Shown: positions 1 to 7,589, counted from the first letter of the stretch. The stretch: DNA of 38,607 nucleotides from an uncultured Bacilli bacterium (GCA_947632405.1 CANRPE010000011.1:1-38607); one strand, 5' to 3'. Notes: generated from the letters alone by a model not told the origin. Numbers and translations are program-made.

Positions 1-17
1 TTTATTTATCTAAGATT

Positions 18-48
18 ATTATACCCCCCCCCGTTTGTGATTTTGCAA
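18..48 (-). promoter_or_regulatory. Promoter with G9 spacer tract, copy 1 (drives a gene beyond the left edge)
   Basis: On the minus strand there is a -35 TTGCAA (43-48) and a -10 TATAAT (18-23) with a 19-bp spacer whose last nine bases are all G (C run 24-32 on the plus strand). A long G run is out of place in this AT-rich sequence. The gene it would drive is outside the window. Confidence 0.65.
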
Positions 49-74
49 GAAAAAATTACACCGAAGTGCAATTT
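47..74 (-). terminator. Rho-independent terminator of 73-1071
   Basis: On the minus strand, the stem AAATTGCAC / GTGTAATTT (66-74 with 53-61) closes a TTCG loop (62-65) and is followed by TTTTTTCTT. The gene's TAA stop overlaps the foot of the stem. A C(UUCG)G loop is unusually stable. Confidence 0.8.
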
Positions 75-1071
75 ATGATTTGTTTATTTCTACGACTGCT
101 CGTGCACCAACTCCAATATCAGTAGTGTTGTAGAAGTGCAAGTGACCTACACCGTGCACACCCCAAGCACGAGCAGTGTTATCAGAGTAAGCCGACATTG
201 TCCAATAACAACGATCATATACTCCATTTTCATTTACTGTGTAGTTATTATAACTTCCTCCATGACTTGTAGATTGCCATAAATAATTATGCATCCAATC
301 TGGACAGGAACCTTGGTTATATGCATTTATACTTGTTCCGAGAACTCTATTATCAGTATCTCCGTCTTTATATACTAAGCATCCAGTATTACTTGCTTCT
401 AGTGCTGTTATCATTCTTGCTCTTGCTTTTCTTGTTCCTAATACTGTACTTGTATAGGTATTTGTTTCGCATCTTACCTTATAATCAGAAGTTGTACTTT
501 CTGTATATGTACAACCTGTATAGGCATTTTCATATAGTGTTGTTACTCCTGGTGTATACTCTAAGACATTTACATTTACCCAAGTTGAAGTTGCTGCTTC
601 TAGTTGTGGCAAGATTGTATCTGGTCCTTTGCTGTTATCTAGTGTTCCTGCATGCCATGCTATATTTCTTATTGTATTTTCTCGTTGCTGCATCGTTATC
701 TTAGTTCCATCATCTCGTAAAACATAGAAATAATGATATTCATTTTCTTTGACATAATATTTTATAACTGTTCCTTGTTTACATGTTTTTCCTTTTTTGT
801 AGCAATCTGTTTTTACACAGTTTTTTTCTTCTCCATTTATACATTTTGGTTCTTGTTCACTATATTCATAGGCTGTTATTAAGTCTTTATTAAAACTTTT
901 ATCATATACTTCATCTATTGCATCTTGAACATTATCTGCTACTAACTTGGAGTTTTCATTACTATAACCTACATTTATACTTGATATTATAGCTGCCGCA
1001 TATACTGTTGTTCCTGCTATTAAAAGTCCAACCATTATTCCTACTATCAATTTATAATTTCTCTTTATCAT
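73..1071 (-). CDS. Secreted or membrane-anchored surface protein, tandem paralog A
   Basis: This is a 332-residue protein with a basic start (MIKRN) and one hydrophobic segment at about residues 8-28, which reads as a signal anchor or pilin-like leader. The segment after it contains VADNVQDAID, a motif I associate with exported proteins of uncultured Bacilli. The middle has paired cysteines (around CINGEEKNCVKTDC). The C-terminal half is rich in W, G and Y and ends in CYWTMSA followed by GARAVVEI, which resembles the ends of lectin-like or DUF6273-like domains. It is about 75-80% identical to its neighbour at 1160-2146, except near the C-terminus. It has its own promoter and terminator, so it is a single-gene unit. 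The start ATG at 1071 follows AGGTGA. Function is not known; surface display is inferred from the leader. Confidence 0.85.
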   Translation of the reverse strand: MIKRNYKLIVGIMVGLLIAGTTVYAAAIISSINVGYSNENSKLVADNVQDAIDEVYDKSFNKDLITAYEYSEQEPKCINGEEKNCVKTDCYKKGKTCKQGTVIKYYVKENEYHYFYVLRDDGTKITMQQRENTIRNIAWHAGTLDNSKGPDTILPQLEAATSTWVNVNVLEYTPGVTTLYENAYTGCTYTESTTSDYKVRCETNTYTSTVLGTRKARARMITALEASNTGCLVYKDGDTDNRVLGTSINAYNQGSCPDWMHNYLWQSTSHGGSYNNYTVNENGVYDRCYWTMSAYSDNTARAWGVHGVGHLHFYNTTDIGVGARAVVEINKS

Positions 1072-1102
1072 CTTAGATCACCTATTTTTATTTATCTAAG
1101 AT
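1070..1102 (-). promoter_or_regulatory. Inverted repeat spanning the 5' leader and start codon of paralog A
   Basis: A perfect 9-bp inverted repeat ATCTTAGAT / ATCTAAGAT has arms at 1094-1102 and 1070-1078. The inner arm takes in the first two bases of the ATG, and AGGTGA lies in the 15-base loop. The same pair occurs before paralog B (2173-2181 and 2145-2153). From the -10 box, transcription should start near 1098, inside the outer arm. It may therefore act as a DNA operator rather than, or as well as, an RNA hairpin. Confidence 0.5.
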
Positions 1103-1104
1103 TT

Positions 1105-1135
1105 ATTATACCCCCCCCCGTTTGTATTTTTGCAA
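1105..1135 (-). promoter_or_regulatory. Promoter with G9 spacer tract, copy 2 (drives 73-1071)
   Basis: The -35 is TTGCAA (1130-1135) and the -10 is TATAAT (1105-1110). The spacer is 19 bp and contains nine Gs (1111-1119). The spacing is 2 bp longer than the usual 17, so loss of two Gs would give an ideal promoter. Slippage-controlled promoters of this design are known from other bacteria, such as Neisseria surface-protein genes; here phase variation is inferred. Confidence 0.7.
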
Positions 1136-1161
1136 GAAAAAATTACACCGAAATGTAATTT
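1134..1161 (-). terminator. Rho-independent terminator of 1160-2146
   Basis: The stem is AAATTACAT / GTGTAATTT (1153-1161 with 1140-1148) with a TTCG loop and a T tract. Compared with the other two copies, two stem bases differ (G to A, C to T), and both keep the pairing: GU becomes AU and CG becomes UG. This supports a selected RNA stem. Confidence 0.8.
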
Positions 1162-2146
1162 ATGGTTTAGTTATTTCTACAACTGCTCGCACACCCGTAT
1201 TATTATTAGTAGTTGAATCCTGACGTAAATTTCCATCTTCCTTTACATACCATGCAAAAGGAGAAGATGGGAATGCAGACATGGTCCAGTAACAATGGTC
1301 ATTTAGTCCACTTTCATTTACTGTATTATTATTATAACTACCACCAAAACTTTTTGATAGATATAAGTAGTTATGCATCCAATCTGGGCATGATCCTTGG
1401 TTGTAAGCATTTATGCTTGGAGGAATAATTTTTTTATCTTTTTCTCCGTCTTTATATACTAAGCATCCTGTTGATGATGCTTCTAATGCTGTTATCATTC
1501 TGGCGCGTGCTTTTCTTGTTCCTAATACTGAACTTGTATATGTATTTGTTTCGCATTTTATTTTATAGTCTTCTGTTGTTGAACAACCTGTATATGCATT
1601 TTCATATAATGTTGTTACTCCAGGTTCATACTCTAAGACATTTACATTTACCCACGTTGAAGTTGCTTGTTCTAAAGCTGGTAATACTGTAGTTGGACCT
1701 TCACTATTATCATTTTTCCCTGCATGCCATGCTATATTTCTTATTGTATTTTCTCTTTGTTGCATTGTTATCTTTGTGCCATCATCTCTTAATACATAAA
1801 AATAATAGAATTCATGATTATTGACATAATATTTTATTACTGTTCCTTGTTTACATGTTTTACCCTTTTTGTAACAATCTGTTTTTACACACGTCTTTTC
1901 TTCGCCATTTATACATTTATTTGGTTCTTGTTCGTGATATTCATATGCTACTATTGAAGATTTTGAAAAACTTTTATCATATACTTCATCTATCGCAGCT
2001 TGAACATTATCTGCTACTAATTTAGAACTCTCATTACTATATCCTACATTTATACTTGATATTATAGTTGCTGCATATACTGTTGTTCCTGCTATTAAAA
2101 GTCCAACTATTATTCCTAACATAAATTTATAATTTCGCTTTATCAT
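1160..2146 (-). CDS. Secreted or membrane-anchored surface protein, tandem paralog B
   Basis: This is a 328-residue paralog of the gene at 73-1071, with the same anchor segment (residues about 8-28), VADNVQAAID motif, cysteine cluster and CYWTMSA ... GVRAVVEI ending. The about 30 residues between CYWTMSA and the final VRAVVEI share almost nothing with paralog A, whereas the rest of the protein is closely similar. The stop codon lies at the foot of the terminator stem of the intergenic repeat. The start ATG at 2146 follows AGGTGAGTGATCTAAG. A duplicated gene family with a diversified tip is the plain reading; the ligand is unknown. Confidence 0.85.
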   Translation of the reverse strand: MIKRNYKFMLGIIVGLLIAGTTVYAATIISSINVGYSNESSKLVADNVQAAIDEVYDKSFSKSSIVAYEYHEQEPNKCINGEEKTCVKTDCYKKGKTCKQGTVIKYYVNNHEFYYFYVLRDDGTKITMQQRENTIRNIAWHAGKNDNSEGPTTVLPALEQATSTWVNVNVLEYEPGVTTLYENAYTGCSTTEDYKIKCETNTYTSSVLGTRKARARMITALEASSTGCLVYKDGEKDKKIIPPSINAYNQGSCPDWMHNYLYLSKSFGGSYNNNTVNESGLNDHCYWTMSAFPSSPFAWYVKEDGNLRQDSTTNNNTGVRAVVEITKP

Positions 2147-2182
2147 CTTAGATCACTCACCTATTTTTATTTATCTAAGATT

Positions 2183-2213
2183 ATTATACCCCCCCCCGTT
2201 TGTATTTTTGCAA
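2183..2213 (-). promoter_or_regulatory. Promoter with G9 spacer tract, copy 3 (drives 1160-2146)
   Basis: The -35 TTGCAA is at 2208-2213 and the -10 TATAAT at 2183-2188, with a 19-bp spacer that includes nine Gs (2189-2197). It has the same architecture as the other two copies. Confidence 0.7.
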
Positions 2214-2239
2214 GAAAAAATTACACCGAAGTGCAATTT
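2212..2239 (-). terminator. Rho-independent terminator of the XRE gene 2242-2595
   Basis: The sequence is identical in the stem to the copy at 47-74. It lies directly after the stop codon of the XRE gene, so the array's boundary spacer also closes the neighbouring regulator gene. Confidence 0.75.
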
Positions 2240-2241
2240 TC

Positions 2242-2595
2242 TTAACGCATTTTCATATCAATTAACTCTACAAATCTTTTAGGATTTTCAATCATTCTTT
2301 TATAAAGAGCAGTATGTTTTCTAATTTCTTTAATAAAATCTATTTCTTCTTGAGCTACTGAAATACCATATTTTTCATTATTTTCAGATACTAAATATTC
2401 ATCACTTCCTAAGAAATAGTTAATATCTACTTTAAAAATGTCAGCTAAAGCTAATAAAGTTTCTAAAGTAGGGATTCTTGTTTCTTTTTCGTAGCAGCAA
2501 ATACTTACTTTTGTAACATTAATTAAATTTCCTAATTCCTGTTGAGTCATACCGTTTTGTTTTCGTAAAGATTTAATTCTTTTTCCTAAAAGCAT
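2242..2595 (-). CDS. XRE-family transcriptional regulator
   Basis: This 117-residue protein has an N-terminal Cro/CI-type helix-turn-helix at about residues 5-62 (GKRIKSLRKQNGMTQQELG, then a recognition helix around VTKVSICCYE and the usual TLETLLALADIFKVDINYF). A short C-terminal tail of about 50 residues follows, with no recognised effector domain. It stands as a single gene between the surface-protein array and ssb. A perfect palindrome lies 20 bp upstream of its start and may be its own operator. It could be a local regulator of the array, but nothing in the sequence proves this. Confidence 0.85.
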   Translation of the reverse strand: MLLGKRIKSLRKQNGMTQQELGNLINVTKVSICCYEKETRIPTLETLLALADIFKVDINYFLGSDEYLVSENNEKYGISVAQEEIDFIKEIRKHTALYKRMIENPKRFVELIDMKMR

Positions 2596-2614
2596 TACTT
2601 CACCTCTAATCTTT

Positions 2615-2629
2615 ACAAATAGTATTTGT
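2615..2629. promoter_or_regulatory. Perfect 15-bp palindrome upstream of the XRE gene
   Basis: ACAAATA-G-TATTTGT is a perfect inverted repeat just upstream of the XRE start codon. A TATAAT-like -10 lies just beyond it on the minus strand. Position and symmetry fit an autoregulatory operator; this is inferred. Confidence 0.45.
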
Positions 2630-2686
2630 TAGTCTAATTATAATTATTACGATTATTTTTTTGGTGAAAGTTAACTAATAATAAAC

Positions 2687-3019
2687 TTACGTTTCTTTTT
2701 GAATTCCTTTTGAAGTTAAAAATGTTACTTTTTCTGCTACTACTTCTAAAATATTTTTCTTATTTTCTTCTTCAATTGCACGTGATTGTACTCGACCTTT
2801 AATTCCTACAATGTCACCCTTATGACAATATTCTGATGTATTAGTTGCTGTTGTTTCCCATAAAATACAATCAACAAAATCAGTATCATATATACCATCC
2901 ATATTTTTAAAACTTCTTGGAATAGCTAAACTTAAAGTTGCAATTTTTTTACCACTTTCTGTTTTATTAATTTTAACATCTCGTGTTAATCTTCCCACTA
3001 ATATAATCTGATTTAGCAT
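2687..3019 (-). CDS. ssb: Single-stranded DNA-binding protein, short form
   Basis: This 110-residue protein is an OB-fold SSB: it opens with MLNQIILVGRLTRDVK and has the typical VDCILWE strand and GDIVGIKGRVQSR segment. SSB coats single-stranded DNA during replication, repair and recombination. It lacks the long glycine/glutamine linker and the acidic DDDIPF-type tip that recruits partner proteins, so it is about 50-60 residues shorter than a standard bacterial SSB. A short SSB is often a second copy or a mobile-element copy. It has a strong AAAGGAGG ribosome binding site and no obvious partner gene. Confidence 0.9.
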   Translation of the reverse strand: MLNQIILVGRLTRDVKINKTESGKKIATLSLAIPRSFKNMDGIYDTDFVDCILWETTATNTSEYCHKGDIVGIKGRVQSRAIEEENKKNILEVVAEKVTFLTSKGIQKET

Positions 3020-3109
3020 AATATACCTCCTTTCTATTGAGGTATATTACCTAGTCTTTTTAAATATGGCAAATAATAGTTTTTTCTTTTTCTTTTAACA
3101 TTAATTTTC

Positions 3110-3147
3110 AAAAAAAATAATTCACTAAGTGAAATTATTTTTTTTAG
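3110..3147 (-). terminator. Terminator at the end of the suf operon
   Basis: A hairpin (AATAATT-CAC, loop TAA, GTG-AAATTATT with one bulged A) is flanked by A and T runs on both sides, just after the sufB stop. It could work in both directions. Confidence 0.6.
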
Positions 3148-3173
3148 AATTTTTTTTCTTTGAAAAATTTAGT

Positions 3174-4487
3174 TTATAAGTTTCTTTTAATTAACTGATT
3201 TAATTCAACTGCATATTCCATTGGTAATTCTTCTCTAAATTTATCTAAGAAACCTAAAACAATTAGTTCTGTTGCTTGTTCTTTGCTAATTCCTCTACTC
3301 ATAAGATAGAATAAAGTTTCTTCACTTATTTTAGAAACTGTTGCTTCATGTTCAATATTACTAGAAATATTTCTACATATATTAACAGGAATAGTATCGC
3401 TTTTTGAATCTTGATCTAATATTAGAGTATCACATTTAACTATAGCTTCACTAGAAGTAGCACTTTCTTTTATATCTACTTTTCCACGATAAGTAGCATT
3501 TCCACCATGTTGAGAAATACTTTTTGAAATTATATTACTTTTAGTATTTTTACCTAAATGAATCATTCTTGCTCCCGTATCTTGAATTTGATTTCTTTTT
3601 GCAACACTAATTGTGACACAAGTTCCCTTAGCATTATCGCCTTTTAAAATGCAACAAGGATATTTCATAGTTATCTTTGAACCAATATTTCCATCAATCC
3701 ATTCCATTTGACCATTTTCTTCTACTAAACTTCTTTTAGTTACTAAATTATATACATTTGTTGCCCAATTTTGAATTGTAGAATATCTACACTTACTATT
3801 TTTACCAACATATATTTCAACAACAGCAGCATGTAACGAAGATTCACTATAAGTAGGAGCTGTACAACCTTCTACATAATGTAAAGAAGAATTATCATCG
3901 ACAATAATTAAAGTTCTTTCAAATTGCCCCATGTTTTTACTATTAATTCTAAAATAGCTTTGTAAAGGTCGTTCTAAAGTTGTATTAGGTGGAACATAAA
4001 TAAAACTACCACCACTAAAAACAGCAGAATTTAAAGCTGCAAATTTATTTTCATTCATATTTACAATCTTTCCAAAATATTTTTCCACTATATCTTTATG
4101 ATTTTTCATTGCTTGTTCAATAGAAGTAAATATTACTTTTTTCTTTTCTAATTCTTCTAACATATTATGATAAATAACTTCACTTTCATATTGAACTCCC
4201 ATACCACCTAGATGTTTTTCACTTTCTAGAACACCTAAATCATCTAATTCATCTACGACTGGTTTTAAAACATTATTCCAATCATTTTCTATTTTTTGAT
4301 CAACTTCATTACTCTTATAATAAATAATATCATTGAAATTTAAATCAATCTTAGGCCCAAATTTTGGCATTTCTTGATTTATAAATGATTGATATGCTTT
4401 TAGTCTAAAATTTTTTATCCAAGAATCTTCTTGTTTAATTTTGGAAATTTTTTCTACATTTTCTTTAGTTATTCCTACTATTTCCAT
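3174..4487 (-). CDS. sufB: Fe-S cluster assembly scaffold protein SufB
   Basis: At 437 residues this is near the usual SufB length (about 465). The C-terminal block HEATVSKISEETLFYLMSRG is diagnostic for SufB/SufD. The core beta-helix region and a cysteine in the KCDTLILDQD strand, where SufB has its scaffold Cys, are present. SufB builds the Fe-S cluster in the SufBC2D complex with SufC ATPase and SufD, using sulfur from SufS/SufU. It is the last gene of the operon, 14 bp after sufU. An unusual CC pair occurs in YPCCILKGDNAKG, where most relatives have no cysteine. Confidence 0.96.
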   Translation of the reverse strand: MEIVGITKENVEKISKIKQEDSWIKNFRLKAYQSFINQEMPKFGPKIDLNFNDIIYYKSNEVDQKIENDWNNVLKPVVDELDDLGVLESEKHLGGMGVQYESEVIYHNMLEELEKKKVIFTSIEQAMKNHKDIVEKYFGKIVNMNENKFAALNSAVFSGGSFIYVPPNTTLERPLQSYFRINSKNMGQFERTLIIVDDNSSLHYVEGCTAPTYSESSLHAAVVEIYVGKNSKCRYSTIQNWATNVYNLVTKRSLVEENGQMEWIDGNIGSKITMKYPCCILKGDNAKGTCVTISVAKRNQIQDTGARMIHLGKNTKSNIISKSISQHGGNATYRGKVDIKESATSSEAIVKCDTLILDQDSKSDTIPVNICRNISSNIEHEATVSKISEETLFYLMSRGISKEQATELIVLGFLDKFREELPMEYAVELNQLIKRNL

Positions 4488-4501
4488 TTTTTCACCATTT
4501 T

Positions 4502-4930
4502 CTATTTTTCATTATATTCTTTAATAATATTAATTACTGCATTACTTGGAAGTAAAGCACAAGTTTTACGATTTGGCTGCATATAAATTTCATCATATAC
4601 ATTTAATTGTCCTAATAAATCTTTATCATATGGTTTTTCATTAATCATATTCTGATAATTTCTTATAATATTTTCTACTTCTTTTATGTTTTTTCCAATT
4701 AAAGTTTTAATTAAAACACTAGTAGCCGATGTACAAATAGCACATGCTTCTCCATCAAAGACAATATTTTTTACTATATCATTTTCTATTTTCATCATCA
4801 TATCAATATTATCAATACAAGATTCATTATTTGTATTTTTTAAGATATAGCTATCATCATCTACTAATCCTCTATTAATTGGATTTTGATAATTATCTAA
4901 TATAATTTCTCTCCTAATTTCTTTATCCAT
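4502..4930 (-). CDS. sufU: Sulfur-relay protein SufU
   Basis: This 142-residue protein is a zinc-dependent sulfur acceptor that takes sulfur from the SufS cysteine persulfide. The expected zinc ligands are all present: Cys38 and Asp40 in SCID, Cys63 in GEACAIC and Cys124 in RKTCALL. An extra Cys66 sits close to the second ligand. It directly abuts sufS, which fits tight pairing of the two products. It is SufU rather than a scaffold IscU by context and by the Cys-x-Asp motif. Confidence 0.93.
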   Translation of the reverse strand: MDKEIRREIILDNYQNPINRGLVDDDSYILKNTNNESCIDNIDMMMKIENDIVKNIVFDGEACAICTSATSVLIKTLIGKNIKEVENIIRNYQNMINEKPYDKDLLGQLNVYDEIYMQPNRKTCALLPSNAVINIIKEYNEK

Positions 4931-6127
4931 TTATATCACCACTTTAAATATATCTTCGCTTTTTTCTAAAGCATCTATTAAAACGTCTATTTCTTCTTTT
5001 GTATTATATAAATGAAGACTAATTCGACAAGTATTTTTAATATTTAGTTCATCTTTTAAAATCTTAGCACAATGATTACCTGCACGTATTGCAATATTAT
5101 AAGTATTTAGATAAATTGAAGTATCTTGAGGAAAAACATCTTTTATATTAAAAGATATTATCCCGCTTTTACTATTTTTATTATATAAAATAATATTTGG
5201 TATTTTTTCTAATTTAGAAATTAAATATTTTTTTAATTCATATTCATGTTCATGAATTTTAGAAACTCCGATTTTTTCAATATAACGAATAGCTTCTCCT
5301 AACCCAATAACTTCAGCAATTGGTGGTGTTCCAGCTTCAAATTTAATAGGAATTTCTTTTAAAATGTAATTACCATCTATTTCAAAACTTTGATTCATTC
5401 CTCCACCATATTTTAATGGTTTCATTTGATTTAATAATTCTTCTTTACCATATAATATTCCTACTCCAGTTGGACCAAGCATTTTATGAGCAGAAAAGGC
5501 TAAAAATGAAACATTACTTTTTAAAACATTAACCTCAATATGTGAAACACTTTGTGAAGCATCAACAACAAAATAAATATTAGATTCAGCACAGATTTTA
5601 CCAATTGCTTCAATATCTCTAATATCACCTATTACATTTGAAATATGAGCAATAGAAATGACTTTTGTTTTAGACGTAATTGCTTTTTTTACATTTTCTA
5701 CTACTAATTCATGATTTTCATCTAAATCTATATATTTTACTTTACCATGTCCTTCTTTTTCTAATACTAACCATGGTAAAACATTAGATGCATGTTCTGC
5801 TTTACTAATTAAAATCTCATCATCTTTTCCTAGTATTTCTTTAAAAAAACCAAATGCAATCATATTTAAAGATTCAGTAGCACCACTAGTATAAACAATT
5901 TCTTCTTCCTTTTCAGCATGAATAAAATTTTTAACTAAAGTTCTTACTTGATCATATTCCTTATTAGTAATAATCGCATTACTATAATCTCCTCTATGAA
6001 TATTTGACGTATAATTAGTATAATAATCGACCATTTTATCTATAACACATTTTGGTTTTAAAGTAGTTGCGCCATTATCAAAATAAATTAGATTATTTTT
6101 CAAAATCATAAAGTCATCACGATTCAT
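4931..6127 (-). CDS. sufS: Cysteine desulfurase SufS
   Basis: From the ATG at 6127 this is 398 residues. That start is preferred over the GTG 9 bp upstream because GAGGTG lies at the right distance. It is a fold-type I PLP enzyme that takes sulfur from cysteine as an enzyme persulfide. The PLP lysine is in AFSAHKMLGPTG (Lys215), the active-site cysteine is in RAGNHCA (Cys353), and the N-terminal FDNGATTLKP is typical. Length matches the family. It works with SufU, encoded by the adjoining gene. Confidence 0.95.
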   Translation of the reverse strand: MNRDDFMILKNNLIYFDNGATTLKPKCVIDKMVDYYTNYTSNIHRGDYSNAIITNKEYDQVRTLVKNFIHAEKEEEIVYTSGATESLNMIAFGFFKEILGKDDEILISKAEHASNVLPWLVLEKEGHGKVKYIDLDENHELVVENVKKAITSKTKVISIAHISNVIGDIRDIEAIGKICAESNIYFVVDASQSVSHIEVNVLKSNVSFLAFSAHKMLGPTGVGILYGKEELLNQMKPLKYGGGMNQSFEIDGNYILKEIPIKFEAGTPPIAEVIGLGEAIRYIEKIGVSKIHEHEYELKKYLISKLEKIPNIILYNKNSKSGIISFNIKDVFPQDTSIYLNTYNIAIRAGNHCAKILKDELNIKNTCRISLHLYNTKEEIDVLIDALEKSEDIFKVVI

Positions 6128-6138
6128 ATTTCTCACCT

Positions 6139-6780
6139 CTATATTTTACTAATTTCTTTTTCTAAATTAATTAAATCTTCTTGTTTATTTGAATTATTAA
6201 TTAAAAAGCTTTTTATTAATAATTCATATCCTCTTTTCTTTGAAATTCCTCTACTCATTAAATAAAATAATATATCATCTTTAAATTTACCAATATATGC
6301 AGAATGATTAGATACTACTTCATATTGATCAATTAATAAATTAGGTAAAATAGTACTATTTCCATTTTTTAAATTAATAATTTGATTTTCTTGATTACAA
6401 ATACAATTTTTACTTTTTTTTGGAACTTTACCTACTATATTAAAATCCATTTTATTATTTAAAACATTAAGTCCATGATTATAAATATTACTCTTAGTAT
6501 TATTTGCATTATGTAATACTAAAATATTATATTGTGTATTTTGATGACCTATTAAACTATAATGATACTCTACTTCAGAATTTTCTCCATTTAATTGAAT
6601 TTCTATATTATTATTAATATCAAAACCATATTGATAAACTATAAGCTTAGAGTTTTTTTCTAATGAATATATAATATTTTTATTTTCTTTATCAAAAAGG
6701 TGTAATTCTATTTCTTGGTTTTTAGAAATAGTTATAAATTTTTCTTTTCTTTCTATTTTATTCATTTTTTTCTTTCCCAT
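6139..6780 (-). CDS. sufD: Fe-S cluster assembly protein SufD, short form
   Basis: This 213-residue protein shows the SufB/SufD C-terminal signature (HSAYIGKFKDDILFYLMSRG) and a weak beta-helix core. It is only about half the length of typical SufD (about 400). The helical N-terminal region and part of the beta-helix appear to be missing, with no sign of a frameshift at either end. It sits in the normal SufD place, overlapping sufC by 23 bp and 11 bp before sufS. The start at 6780 is not strongly supported; an ATG at 6765 is possible. Confidence 0.82.
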   Translation of the reverse strand: MGKKKMNKIERKEKFITISKNQEIELHLFDKENKNIIYSLEKNSKLIVYQYGFDINNNIEIQLNGENSEVEYHYSLIGHQNTQYNILVLHNANNTKSNIYNHGLNVLNNKMDFNIVGKVPKKSKNCICNQENQIINLKNGNSTILPNLLIDQYEVVSNHSAYIGKFKDDILFYLMSRGISKKRGYELLIKSFLINNSNKQEDLINLEKEISKI

Positions 6781-7522
6781 TCATTTTATTTATACTATTA
6801 TATCCACTTTTTTCTGTTTCTAAAGCTAAAGTAATATCACCTGTTTTTTCTATTTTTCCATTATTCATAATATGGACATAGTCTGGTTTAATGTATTCTA
6901 AAATTCTTGGATAGTGAGTAATTATCAGAATAGAAGTATCTTTATTTTCTTTTAAGTAAGAAGAAATATTTTTACATACAATTTTTAAACTATCAACGTC
7001 TAAACCAGAATCAATTTCATCTAAAATAATAAATTTTGGTTTTAATATTTGAATTTGTAATATTTCATTTTTTTTCTTTTCACCACCAGAAAAGTTTTTA
7101 TTAACATGGCGATGAATCATACTATAATCAAAATTTAAAGAATCTAATGATTTTTCAATGCTTTTAATAAAATCAAAATAATCTAGAGGTTCATTAGTTA
7201 ATTCTCTTTTTGCTGTTTTTAAAAATTCACTATTTGTAACACCATTAATAACAGTAGGATCTTGCATTGCTAAAAATATACCACATTTAGCTCGCTCATC
7301 AACTTCTAAATTTTTTATAGATTTACCATTAAATAAAATATCTCCCTTTGTTAATTCATATTTATAATAACCCATGAGTGTTTTTGATAATGTAGATTTA
7401 CCAGTACCATTTGGTCCCATGATAGCATGGACTTCTCCCTTACCAATTTTAAGAGATAAATTTTTAATAATTTCTTTATCTGTATCTTTTACCTTAACAT
7501 AAATATTTTTTAATTCTAACAT
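6758..7522 (-). CDS. sufC: Fe-S assembly ATPase SufC
   Basis: This 254-residue ABC-type ATPase has Walker A GPNGTGKST (residues 36-44), the signature SGGEKKK (145-151), and Walker B IILDE followed by IDSGLDVD, the SufC hallmark. It powers the SufBCD scaffold in the cytoplasm. It is the first gene of the operon, with a GGAGG site 8 bp before the ATG. No Fur or SufR box was recognised upstream. Confidence 0.95.
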   Translation of the reverse strand: MLELKNIYVKVKDTDKEIIKNLSLKIGKGEVHAIMGPNGTGKSTLSKTLMGYYKYELTKGDILFNGKSIKNLEVDERAKCGIFLAMQDPTVINGVTNSEFLKTAKRELTNEPLDYFDFIKSIEKSLDSLNFDYSMIHRHVNKNFSGGEKKKNEILQIQILKPKFIILDEIDSGLDVDSLKIVCKNISSYLKENKDTSILIITHYPRILEYIKPDYVHIMNNGKIEKTGDITLALETEKSGYNSINKMNGKEKNE

Positions 7523-7589
7523 ATTTCTACCTCCAGACTTAATATATACTATAATTTATAAAAAATTTGCTAGTTTTTGAAACTACTAA

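Larger units (their letters stand above)
1..2240 (-). repeat. Tandem gene array with a repeated promoter-terminator spacer
   Basis: Three near-identical spacers of about 75 bp lie at 1-75, 1087-1161 and 2165-2240, separated by the two paralogous genes, giving a period of about 1.08 kb. Read along the minus strand, each spacer holds a terminator for the gene before it and then a promoter for the gene after it. The spacer at the window edge implies at least one further unit to the left. The arrangement points to expansion by unequal recombination between the spacers. Confidence 0.85.

Noticed and set aside
321-704. Long open frame of 127 codons on the plus strand
   Set aside because: It lies fully inside the surface-protein gene on the other strand and is a Leu/Tyr-rich shadow with no ribosome binding site. 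The same holds for the plus-strand frames at 1213-1692, 10920-11126, 27129-27362 and 37994-38221.
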